In this document: positions 1 to 9,015 of the stretch, in pieces
How positions within the stretch are numbered: the first letter of the stretch is position 1
Layout: every line of letters starts with the position of its first letter
From: Lachnospiraceae bacterium
GTDB lineage: Bacteria > Bacillota > Clostridia > Lachnospirales > Lachnospiraceae
Assembly (NCBI GenBank): GCA_029063085.1
Contig: JAIDOW010000071.1
Span: 46,116-110,115, forward strand
DNA length: 64,000 nucleotides
Reading direction: 5' to 3'
Position numbers and translations under genes: made by a program
Notes under the pieces: model-generated
What the model was told of the DNA's origin: nothing
Seen by the model: the letters and a program-made list of their open reading frames with translations, nothing else
Databases searched by the model: none

Positions 1-194
1 AAATCAGGATTCCATTTGGGAAGCTGCATGGCAGCTAATATAATCTCCTTTTTCCCTTTGAATTTCCGAAATATAGTACACTCATTGACACCTGCCTGTC
101 TGGCAATATCCTTTGTTGTAGACGCCGAATATCCACGCTCCATAAGCAATTCCATGGCTGCCTCAATGATTTTATTCTGGGTTTCATCTAACAT
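1..194 (-). CDS. TetR/AcrR family regulator, N-terminal part (cut by window start)
   Basis: Manual minus-strand translation MLDETQNKIIEAAMELLMERGYSASTTKDIARQAGVNECTIFRKFKGKKEIILAAMQLPKWNPD, classic TetR HTH; open to window edge. Confidence 0.9.
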   Translation of the reverse strand, partial: MLDETQNKIIEAAMELLMERGYSASTTKDIARQAGVNECTIFRKFKGKKEIILAAMQLPKWNPD

Positions 195-430
195 AACATT
201 CTCCCTTGCAAGTGATTACTTGCATTATAAAAAAGAAAAATGAAGATGTCAAGATGAATTTTTAGTAACAGCACGCAGGCGTTCTCTTGATTTTGCAAAA
301 AATTTTTTATATAATATTCAATATACAATCTTTTAACGAATCATCAAATTTTTACGGATAAACAGTGTAAAGTAGATTATGAAAATCTATGAGACGGAAA
401 TTAGTTACACTTATACAGAGGGTATGGAAA

Positions 431-1144
431 ATGTTTAAGATAGGAATTTGTGACGATGAGGATATGTTTATTAACGTATTAAAAGAAAATCTGGAACGAT
501 ATGCCAAGGAGACCAATCAGGAGTTTTCTTTTTTTGTCTATCATGACGGCAGTGAGCTTCTGCATGAATATCAGACAGATTTTGACTTGATTTTTATGGA
601 CATCAAGATGGAAAAACTGAATGGTCTGAAGACCGCAGAAGAAATCCGCAGGATGGACAGCACGGTAGGGCTTGTCTTTCTGACCTCCCTAAAGCAATAT
701 GTTTGGAAGGGTTATGAATATAATGCTGTCAATTATCTGTTAAAACCCATAAAATACGGTATCTTAAAAATGGAACTGGACCGCTATTTTGAACGCTATC
801 AGGGCAAGAATGAACCATATATCAGTTTCGCCAATGCTAATGGCAAATATAAGGTTTTATACAAAAACCTGTGTTATGCCGAAACAGATAAACGTAACGT
901 AATGCTGCATTTTGAAGGGCAGAAACAGATTATTTATAAGAGTATGAAAGAAATTTCCACTCTGCTTGAAAAGCAGCCGCAGTTTGCCCGCTGCCATCAA
1001 AGCTTTATGGTAAATCTTTCCTTTGTAAAAGGGATAGAAGGATTAGAGCTTATCCTTACCACAGGCGATCGTCTTCCTATCAGCCAGCCCAAGCGCAAAG
1101 AATTTATGATAAAAATGACGGATTACTGGGGGGATATGCTGTGA
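431..1144 (+). CDS. LytTR family (AgrA-type) response regulator
   Basis: MFKIGICDDEDMF receiver, LIFMDIKM phosphoacceptor, C-terminal LytTR (FARCHQSFMVNLSFV); start 431 preferred over 389 by SD position. Confidence 0.9.
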   Translation: MFKIGICDDEDMFINVLKENLERYAKETNQEFSFFVYHDGSELLHEYQTDFDLIFMDIKMEKLNGLKTAEEIRRMDSTVGLVFLTSLKQYVWKGYEYNAVNYLLKPIKYGILKMELDRYFERYQGKNEPYISFANANGKYKVLYKNLCYAETDKRNVMLHFEGQKQIIYKSMKEISTLLEKQPQFARCHQSFMVNLSFVKGIEGLELILTTGDRLPISQPKRKEFMIKMTDYWGDML

Positions 1145-2442
1145 TGGAACTGATCATTCATGTTCTGGATATATTTGCTGAACTTATTGGATTTATATGT
1201 TCAATTATCATCTTTTTAACACTGTCTGCTTTTATTGAACCTAGAAAGCACTGGATTTTAAAGCTTTTGGCAATTATACTGCTTCGTGAAACTGCAATGT
1301 CTATCATATATTTAAATGACCCTGTAAACATATCCGCTTCTTTTCTTCTTTTTATTGTATATATGATCATTTTCCACAAAGGAAAATGGATTAAAAAGAT
1401 TACATCTGTATTCATTTTTTATCCGATGTGCATTGCGGTAAATTTCCTACAGCAGAATGTTTTTAGCGATTTCTTTTTTGCTGTCAGCGGAGCATCATCG
1501 GATTCCACGAACTGGCCTATAGAAACACTGCTGTTTAGCACAGTACTCTGGTCATGTTCCCATGTCACACGTCTATTATTCTGGATTGGTACACTGCTGT
1601 TTTTACGCAAATACAATTATCTCCTGACCTCTGAAAAAATCAGCAGGCAGACATGGCTGATAGCAGATTCCATGATGGGGATTTCCGTGATTGCCGTGTA
1701 TACCTCCATACTTTTTGTTTCGTACAATAACCTTGTTGTATATCCACTATGCATAGTTACGATCATTGCCGGTTTTGGTGGAATTGCCCTGGTGGCATAT
1801 ATGAGCCGCTCCGAACAGATTGCTATCGAAGCGAGAAGACTACAAATGCAGCATGCCTATTATCTGGAAAAGCTAAAGGATGAGGAACGGGTACGTGCTG
1901 CTTATCACGACATGAAAAATCATCTGCTTATATTAAAACAGCAGGGAAACTCCGCAGAGACTGCACAGACCATAGAAAAATTACAGGCACAGATTATCCA
2001 GTATGAGGATTACATACATACCGGTAACGATATTTTGGATATTATCCTGAAAGAAAAATCCCGGCAGGCGAGAGAAACACAAATTGACTTTTCCGTAGTT
2101 GCAGACTTTACCGGAATCGATTTTATGGAATCACTGGATATCAGCACTATTTTTGGCAACGGTCTGGATAATGCCATCGAGGCAGCCAGTAAATTGTCCA
2201 GGGAGCATCGGGTCGTTCTTTTAAAGGCCGGCAAAGTCCAAAACTTTCTCTCCATTCTCATTGAAAACAACTGCAACGAGGAAAACCGCCCACCAAAAGG
2301 CGGTACTACAAAACAGGATAAATTTTTTCATGGATTTGGTATCATGAATATGCAAAAAGCTGTTGAAAAATACGGTGGTCAGTTAAATGCAAGTTATCTG
2401 AACAGTAAATTTTTTCTTAAAATCCTGATACCGATTCCGTAA
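1141..2442 (+). CDS. GHKL-domain (AgrC-like) sensor histidine kinase
   Basis: N-terminal TM helices, H-box YHDMKNHLL, N-box IFGNGLDNAIEA, G-box GFGIMNMQKAVEKYGG; overlaps upstream RR by 4 nt. Confidence 0.9.
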   Translation: MMELIIHVLDIFAELIGFICSIIIFLTLSAFIEPRKHWILKLLAIILLRETAMSIIYLNDPVNISASFLLFIVYMIIFHKGKWIKKITSVFIFYPMCIAVNFLQQNVFSDFFFAVSGASSDSTNWPIETLLFSTVLWSCSHVTRLLFWIGTLLFLRKYNYLLTSEKISRQTWLIADSMMGISVIAVYTSILFVSYNNLVVYPLCIVTIIAGFGGIALVAYMSRSEQIAIEARRLQMQHAYYLEKLKDEERVRAAYHDMKNHLLILKQQGNSAETAQTIEKLQAQIIQYEDYIHTGNDILDIILKEKSRQARETQIDFSVVADFTGIDFMESLDISTIFGNGLDNAIEAASKLSREHRVVLLKAGKVQNFLSILIENNCNEENRPPKGGTTKQDKFFHGFGIMNMQKAVEKYGGQLNASYLNSKFFLKILIPIP

Positions 2443-2446
2443 CGAT

Positions 2447-2474
2447 GCATCCACTTTTAAGTGGGTGCTTTTCT
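2447..2474 (+). terminator. Rho-independent terminator after histidine kinase
   Basis: GCATCCAC-TTTTAA-GTGGGTGC followed by TTTTCTT. Confidence 0.7.
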
Positions 2475-2641
2475 TATGCTGTTTTTTCTTTTTTATCTTA
2501 AATTTTGCACTGTGGATATTAGAATCCGCATTTTCTATTGTATATTTCCCCCAATAGAATATGATATGCCTATCACATCAAAAAAAGCCGGCAAACAAAG
2601 TTTGCTTTGCAAAATTGGTTACAAGATAGGAGGAAATGATC

Positions 2642-3322
2642 ATGAACATATTAAACGCACTGCATTTAAAAAAATATTATGGCAAAGAGGAAAGCCTGGT
2701 AAAAGCATTAGATGACGTGAATTTGTCTGTGGAAAACGGACAGTTTGCTGCCATCATCGGCACATCAGGCAGCGGGAAATCCACTCTTTTGAATATGCTT
2801 GGAGGCTTGGATATTCCTACATCCGGCAGTATACAGGTAGAAGATAAGAGCATTGAAAAAATGAGTGAAGAACAGCTTACGGTATTCCGCAGGCGGCGAA
2901 TTGGGTTTATCTTCCAGAACTATAACCTGATTCCTTATCTCACCGCATACGAAAATATCGTGCTCCCCGTCCGCTTAGACGGTAAAACCGAGGACAAAGA
3001 TTTTCTTGACCAGATTGTACATTTTTTGGAATTAGACGGCAAACTGCAAAACTATCCAAGCCATCTTTCAGGTGGTCAGCAGCAAAGAGTGGCGATTGCC
3101 CGTGCATTGGTATCAAAGCCTGCCATCATACTGGCGGATGAGCCGACCGGGAACCTTGACAGCCGTACCAGCGATAAGGTAATCGATCTGCTGAAAATGA
3201 CAAGTGAACAATTCAAACAGACGATTGTAATGATCACCCACAACCCTGAAATTGCTGAAAAGGCAGATGTAAGAATCCGTATAGAAGACGGTAAAATCCA
3301 AGCTGTTGCGACAAGGAATTGA
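2642..3322 (+). CDS. ABC transporter ATP-binding protein (MacB/LolD-type)
   Basis: Walker A GTSGSGKST, signature LSGGQQQRVAIARAL, Walker B IILADEPTGNLD; start 2642 gives proper SD spacing. Confidence 0.93.
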   Translation: MNILNALHLKKYYGKEESLVKALDDVNLSVENGQFAAIIGTSGSGKSTLLNMLGGLDIPTSGSIQVEDKSIEKMSEEQLTVFRRRRIGFIFQNYNLIPYLTAYENIVLPVRLDGKTEDKDFLDQIVHFLELDGKLQNYPSHLSGGQQQRVAIARALVSKPAIILADEPTGNLDSRTSDKVIDLLKMTSEQFKQTIVMITHNPEIAEKADVRIRIEDGKIQAVATRN

Positions 3323-3371
3323 TAAAAGTTTGCAAAGCAAAATTGGTTACAATTAAGAGGAGGTCCAAAAA

Positions 3372-5780
3372 ATGAATCATAAAAAAGTAACTGCGAAAAT
3401 GATTTCGCTGATGTCAAGACAAAGCTTAAAATCAAGCCGTATGCGGAATATCTTTGTAATGGTCACCATTGTACTGGCTTCCGCTCTGCTAATGGCAATC
3501 CTTATGTTTGCCATGGGACAAAAACAGGAAACCAAAAATGAACTGTCCCACAGACAACAGGCCGGATACTATAACCTTACCGCCGAACAGGTAGAAACAC
3601 TGAAAAAAGACGAACGCATTGCCTGCCAGATACAGGTAAAAACAGGCATTCTTTCCGAAATGGAGGGCTTTGATGTCAAACCGTATTATGTGAGTGAGCT
3701 GTCAGATCAAATCCGGATTGGTGAATTGGAGAGCGGCAGACTGCCGGAAGAAGAAAATGAAATCGCAGTACAATCCCAGATGCTTCAGAAGCTTAATATC
3801 TCTCCCGCTGCCGGCAGCAGTGTGACTTTAACCTTCTATGATGGCAGCACAGAAACTTTTATCGTATCCGGCATTTTAAAGGGCAGTGATACTGCAAAGC
3901 AGTTTTCCGTATTTTTTTCCAAAAGCTATGCCGAAAAGGGAAGCCAGCTGAAAAGTATGCCATGGGAAGTTTATACCAAGCTGTATAATGCCACAAATAT
4001 GTATCCAGATACATTTACGGATACTGTATACCTGATTGGTAAAGATGCTGGTATTGAAAGAAAATACATAAACCCGTCAAAAGCATTCATTGACTCCCTT
4101 TCAATCGATACACAGTCTGTAATACTTTGCAGTCTGGTAGGTGCAGTGATCCTGCTTGCCTGTATTCTTGTTATTTACGGCGTATTTTATCTGTCCGTCA
4201 TCGGTCGGATTCATCAGTTCGGGCAGCTCCGGACCATTGGAATGACAAAGAAACAGATGAAAAAATTTGTTTCCCGCGAAGGGCGTATGCTCTTTCTTCG
4301 CTCCGCACCAATAGGAATTGCAATAGGCGGCATTGCCGGATACTGCATGATTCCCAATGGATTTAACATCCTGAACACACTACTGATCATCGCCCTTGTG
4401 TTTATTATTATTTATATCATCACAATGATTTCTGTAAAAAAACCTGCTAAGATAGCCTCAGCTGTTTCACCCATGGAAGCTCTCCGTTATATGCCCCAGT
4501 CCGGCATGAAAAAGGCAGCTAACAAAAAATTCTGCCGCAGGCTGACACCTTTTGATCTGGGCATGATGAACTTTTCAAAGAACCGGAAAAAAGCCGTTAT
4601 TACAATGCTTTCCCTTGCTCTTGGCGGTATCCTTTTCATGACGGCAGCAACCTATATGTCCTCTTTTGATAAGAAGCAGTTTGCAAGACAGGGTGATTTT
4701 ACAAATGCAGAATTTGTAATCACAATTTCAAATGGTGCTATTGAATTAAACGAACACGGTATGAGCGGCATACAAGCCAGCAATCCGATGAATAAAGAAA
4801 TGATGGACCGTATTGCATCCTTAAATGGTGTAAAAGAAATAACAGCATACAAAAACTTAGGTGTAAAATTTGATGCACCCAACCATGATGAATATGGAAC
4901 TGATGATGCAATTGCACTATTAGATAAGGCACAGATTAACGGACTTAGCCAGTATCTGAAAGAGGGAAGTACGAATTATGACCAATTGATAAGCGGGGAT
5001 TATATACTTGCTGCAGGAAGCAGCACCATGGAAGAAATATACGGCTGGCACTTTCAGGCAGGTGATAAGCTGTCTATTCACTATTTTGACGGTGAAAAAA
5101 TGGCAGAAAAAGAATTGACAGTCCTTGGCATTTTAAATGATGACTTCTACCATGCGAATAGCGGATATGAAGGATGGTTCATCATGCCGGATACCGTCGC
5201 TGATACAATGGTATCGTATGAGAGTTTAAATACAAAATTATGCATCTCAACCAAACCGGAACAAGAATCTGCTATCGGTGAAGCATTACAGGAGATGATA
5301 GAGGCAGAACCGGAGCTTACAATGGATACCCTTGCAGAAAGAACCGTTCTTTACGAAGCAAATGCCAACCAACTGCTCGGTGCCATCATCGGTCTTTCGG
5401 CATTCATTATGATGTTCAGCATTTTAAGCATGATGAATACCCTGATCACTAACATCGTTACACGCAAACAGGAGCTTGCAATGTTAGAATCCATCGGTAT
5501 GGGTAAAAGTCAAATCCACAAAATGCTGCTTGGAGAAAGCCTGCTTTTAGTTATAGCGACCATAGGCGTGACAATGACAATCGGTACATTGTGCGGTTAC
5601 AGTTTGAGCCATACACTTTATCAGATAGGAATTCATTATATGATATTTAAGTTCCCGACAGCATTAGCCCTGGCCTATGCGGGAGTTCTGATACTTGTGC
5701 CGCTTCTCATTACTATTGCAGCTATGAAAAGCTTTTCAAAAGAAATCCTTGTAGAAAGATTGCGGGGCATGGAAAACTAA
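3372..5780 (+). CDS. FtsX-like ABC transporter permease
   Basis: 802 aa with two FtsX-type membrane regions (IGMTKKQMKKF; ESIGMGKSQIHKMLLGE). Confidence 0.9.
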   Translation: MNHKKVTAKMISLMSRQSLKSSRMRNIFVMVTIVLASALLMAILMFAMGQKQETKNELSHRQQAGYYNLTAEQVETLKKDERIACQIQVKTGILSEMEGFDVKPYYVSELSDQIRIGELESGRLPEEENEIAVQSQMLQKLNISPAAGSSVTLTFYDGSTETFIVSGILKGSDTAKQFSVFFSKSYAEKGSQLKSMPWEVYTKLYNATNMYPDTFTDTVYLIGKDAGIERKYINPSKAFIDSLSIDTQSVILCSLVGAVILLACILVIYGVFYLSVIGRIHQFGQLRTIGMTKKQMKKFVSREGRMLFLRSAPIGIAIGGIAGYCMIPNGFNILNTLLIIALVFIIIYIITMISVKKPAKIASAVSPMEALRYMPQSGMKKAANKKFCRRLTPFDLGMMNFSKNRKKAVITMLSLALGGILFMTAATYMSSFDKKQFARQGDFTNAEFVITISNGAIELNEHGMSGIQASNPMNKEMMDRIASLNGVKEITAYKNLGVKFDAPNHDEYGTDDAIALLDKAQINGLSQYLKEGSTNYDQLISGDYILAAGSSTMEEIYGWHFQAGDKLSIHYFDGEKMAEKELTVLGILNDDFYHANSGYEGWFIMPDTVADTMVSYESLNTKLCISTKPEQESAIGEALQEMIEAEPELTMDTLAERTVLYEANANQLLGAIIGLSAFIMMFSILSMMNTLITNIVTRKQELAMLESIGMGKSQIHKMLLGESLLLVIATIGVTMTIGTLCGYSLSHTLYQIGIHYMIFKFPTALALAYAGVLILVPLLITIAAMKSFSKEILVERLRGMEN

Positions 5781-6493
5781 AATCTGTGCCCTGACCGGCT
5801 TCGGCAGTAGTGAATAATCCTGTCCTTAAAACCGATTCCTACAATCCCTATCAGTCCCGTAATCACAAACACGATTAAAGAAATCACCCAGTCGCCATGC
5901 CGCATGGTTGACCCTATCATGGTAGATGTGATAACAGAAGGAATACGGGCAAGTGTAGAAATCCTGATAAATTTTCCTATCTTCATTTCCGTGATTCCTA
6001 CAATATAGGTAAGCATATCCTTAGGAGTCCCCGGTATAAAGAATAAGATAAAGGTTACCATATCACATTTCCTGCTGTCCTGAAGCCATTTCCAGGATTT
6101 TACTTTTTCTTCATTAAACAATACATATAACAGTTTCTTGCCAAACCGTTTTGACAAGGCAAAAATAATTGCAGATGCAAATATGCATCCCGCCAGACAG
6201 ATTACCATTCCTCCAATGGTTCCATATAAAGCCCCGGAAAGAAGTTCTACCGGTTCCCCAGGAATAAAAGCAATGATCACCTGCAAAATCTGAACCCCCA
6301 AAACAATGAACAGACCCTTGACACCCATCTCTCCTACCCACTGTTGCAGTCTGACCTGACAATCCGGCTCGGACAGCCTGCGGAAATATGGAAATAGCAA
6401 AACAGAGATTCCTGCAACAAGTCCCACAAACAGTATACAATATAATATGATCCGTATACGGGTCTTTTTTTCCATCTGTATATCCTCCTTCAT
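5777..6493 (-). CDS. TVP38/TMEM64 (VTT domain) membrane protein
   Basis: FIPGEPVELLSGALYGTIGGMVICLAG and FFIPGTPKDMLTYIVGIT motifs. Confidence 0.88.
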   Translation of the reverse strand: MKEDIQMEKKTRIRIILYCILFVGLVAGISVLLFPYFRRLSEPDCQVRLQQWVGEMGVKGLFIVLGVQILQVIIAFIPGEPVELLSGALYGTIGGMVICLAGCIFASAIIFALSKRFGKKLLYVLFNEEKVKSWKWLQDSRKCDMVTFILFFIPGTPKDMLTYIVGITEMKIGKFIRISTLARIPSVITSTMIGSTMRHGDWVISLIVFVITGLIGIVGIGFKDRIIHYCRSRSGHRF

Positions 6494-6827
6494 TTGTACC
6501 GGTTATATATACAAAATTCGCAAGATACTTTTCTAATCCCCTATCACAAGTTATTTTGTAATCTTATCATATTCTTTACCGGTCTTTCAAGGCTTATGGA
6601 CACCGAAGCATCTTTTTTAAGTAAAAATTAAGAGACTTTGCATTCTTTTATTTACTATACTATTCTCTATTTTTTATCTATTTTTTATCTATTTTACTCT
6701 TATTCCTCCATTTTCTATCTCAATCATCACATAAACTCAAAAAACTGTTGCTTTTTCTTAAAGATTATAGTAGATTAGCTTTTATCACACTTTAAATGAA
6801 AGAAAAATATACAGCAGGTGAAAGAAA

Positions 6828-8231
6828 ATGAAGACAAATAAGACAACTGTTTTTTCCCGCCTGATTGGCGATAAACAATTTTATAAGATGGTACTAGCTG
6901 TCGCCGTGCCCATTATGCTGCAAAATGGAATCACCAATTTTGTAGGACTTCTTGACAATATCATGATCGGCCAGATTGGAACAGAACAGATGTCCGGTGC
7001 TGCCATTGTAAACCAGCTGATCTTTGTGTACAATTTATGCATTTTCGGCGGTGTATCCGGTGCCGGGATCTTTACGGCCCAGTATTTCGGTCAGAAGGAC
7101 ACCGAAGGTGTACGCAATACGTTCCGCTTTAAACTCTGGATGGCACTGGCTCTTACAACAATAACCATTGTGTTATTTTTAACGGCCGGAGAAGCTTTGA
7201 TTCATATGTATCTAAAAGGAGAAGCAAATTCTACCGACGCAGAAGCAACCCTTATGTACGGCAAACATTATCTGTTGATCATGCTTGCAGGGCTGCCTGC
7301 ATTTATGCTTGGACAGGTCTATGCCAGTACCCTCCGGGAATGCGGTGAAACCGTACTTCCAATGAAGGCAGGCATCACTTCCGTCATAGTCAACCTTATA
7401 TTTAATTACCTTTTAATATACGGAAAATTAGGATTTCCTGAACTGGGTGTGCGGGGAGCTGCGATTGCCACCGTGATTTCCCGTTATGTAGAGGTCTTTG
7501 TCATCGTCTTTTGGACACACCGCCATACAGAAAAGAATACGTTTGCAGAAGGACTTTACCGCACCCTGAAGGTTCCCGGTTTTCTTATACAAAAAATTCT
7601 GTTAAAAGGAACTCCCCTTCTTTTAAACGAAACCCTTTGGGCTGCCGGTATGGCAATGCTGACACAATGCTATTCAGTCCGCGGACTGAATGTTGTGGCA
7701 GGGCTTAACATTTCCAACACCATTAACAATGTGTTTAATATTGTATTTATCGCACTGGGGGATTCCGTAGCCATTATCGTAGGACAACTACTTGGTTCCG
7801 GAGATATGAAGAAGGCAAGAGATACTGATAACAAAATGATTGCTTTTTCCGTAGCCTGCTGTAGTGCAGCAGCACTGATCATGCTCATAATGGCTCCTCT
7901 TTTTCCGAGGTTTTATAATACCAATGCAGAAGCAAAAGTCCTGGCAAAGCAGTTCATCATGGTTACTGCTATTTTCATGCCGCAGAATGCTTTTCTGCAC
8001 GCATGTTATTTTACACTGCGCTCCGGCGGTAAGACCATGATAACTTTTCTGTTTGACAGTGTCTTTATCTGGTGTGTCAGTGTAGTGATAGCCTTTACAC
8101 TGAGTCGTTTTACTGTACTTCCGGTTATTGCAATCTATACCCTCGTACAGATCGGGGATATGATAAAATGTCTGGTAGGATTTATTCTGGTAAAAAAGGG
8201 AATCTGGCTGCAAAACATTGTATCACAATAA
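6828..8231 (+). CDS. MATE family efflux transporter
   Basis: VAVPIMLQNGITNFVGLLDNIMIGQIGTEQMSGAAIVNQ, about 12 TM. Confidence 0.93.
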   Translation: MKTNKTTVFSRLIGDKQFYKMVLAVAVPIMLQNGITNFVGLLDNIMIGQIGTEQMSGAAIVNQLIFVYNLCIFGGVSGAGIFTAQYFGQKDTEGVRNTFRFKLWMALALTTITIVLFLTAGEALIHMYLKGEANSTDAEATLMYGKHYLLIMLAGLPAFMLGQVYASTLRECGETVLPMKAGITSVIVNLIFNYLLIYGKLGFPELGVRGAAIATVISRYVEVFVIVFWTHRHTEKNTFAEGLYRTLKVPGFLIQKILLKGTPLLLNETLWAAGMAMLTQCYSVRGLNVVAGLNISNTINNVFNIVFIALGDSVAIIVGQLLGSGDMKKARDTDNKMIAFSVACCSAAALIMLIMAPLFPRFYNTNAEAKVLAKQFIMVTAIFMPQNAFLHACYFTLRSGGKTMITFLFDSVFIWCVSVVIAFTLSRFTVLPVIAIYTLVQIGDMIKCLVGFILVKKGIWLQNIVSQ

Positions 8232-8251
8232 GGACTCACTAAAGTTTTCAC

Positions 8252-8288
8252 AGGTCATCAACCTTTACCCCGGTTGGTGACCTTTTAT
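8252..8288 (+). terminator. Terminator after MATE gene
   Basis: AGGTCATCAACC...GGTTGGTGACCTTTTATA hairpin. Confidence 0.65.
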
Positions 8289-8316
8289 ATATTTATTTAC
8301 CTTTTCCGGTAGTGAC

Positions 8317-9015
8317 TTATCCGTTCAGCCCAGTAATACCATCAACCGGCAGGGACAATACAATACCATTCGCCTCACTCTGCATTCCAAACTGCTTTCC
8401 GATAACCTGCATAATCGCACGCTTATCTTCCTTTCTGGCAATGATCAGTATGATTTCCCTCTCCTGCTGTACACTGATTCCCCAGAATTTCATCGCTTCT
8501 TCACTTCCAATCCGTCTGCTGTGGAACACCGTCCCGCCGGAAGCACCCATAGGTCTTGCGGCATCCATAATCTCTTCGCTAAATCCCTGATTTACAATTG
8601 CCATAATCATGCTATATTCACTTTCCATCATTTCCACCTCATCCCTTTCTAAACACATCCTGCTGTTTTCCGGCTGCAATGTCTCCATTAATTTGATCAT
8701 ATAACCGTTACAACCGGACATCGCTATGGTAAATGCGATACCACTGTTCGGCATTCCAAGATGCAGCTTTCTGTGAAGCTTTACAAGCATTTCATCGGCA
8801 AACATTTTCGGCATCATACTCATGAGAATACTCTTTTCCCCTCCATCAAGTCCCAGTGTATTCATTATCTCACTTGATGCCGTACCTTGTGCCCGGAAGT
8901 GATACTGTACCGGAACGCGTCCTTCCTTAAACAAATCTACAGCTTTTTTTTCCAGCTTTGGTGTTGTAATGAGAAACAACATGCGAAAAACCATTTGACT
9001 ATGGTTATTTGTCAT
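8317..9015 (-). CDS. PII-like (GlnB-fold) regulatory protein
   Basis: Two PII-like halves (LFLITTPKLEKKAVDLFKEGRVPVQYHFRAQGTA; EREIILIIARKEDKRAIMQVIGKQFGMQSEANGIVLSLPVDGITGL); translationally coupled to upstream DUF1538 gene. Confidence 0.75.
   Translation of the reverse strand: MTNNHSQMVFRMLFLITTPKLEKKAVDLFKEGRVPVQYHFRAQGTASSEIMNTLGLDGGEKSILMSMMPKMFADEMLVKLHRKLHLGMPNSGIAFTIAMSGCNGYMIKLMETLQPENSRMCLERDEVEMMESEYSMIMAIVNQGFSEEIMDAARPMGASGGTVFHSRRIGSEEAMKFWGISVQQEREIILIIARKEDKRAIMQVIGKQFGMQSEANGIVLSLPVDGITGLNG

Noticed and set aside
1158-1415. Antisense ORFs inside kinase, ABC and other genes (e.g. 1158-1415, 3076-3435, 7788-8213, 13943-14434, 51173-51766)
   Set aside because: Each is antisense to a well-supported coding gene with clear motifs and has no SD or domain features of its own.
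431-2442. Complete agr quorum-sensing locus
   Set aside because: Only AgrA/AgrC-like components are present; no AgrB or AgrD candidates found in the flanking sequence.
6655-6705. TATTTTTTATC short tandem T-rich repeats upstream of MATE gene
   Set aside because: Low-complexity AT-rich intergenic DNA; too few units to call a functional repeat.
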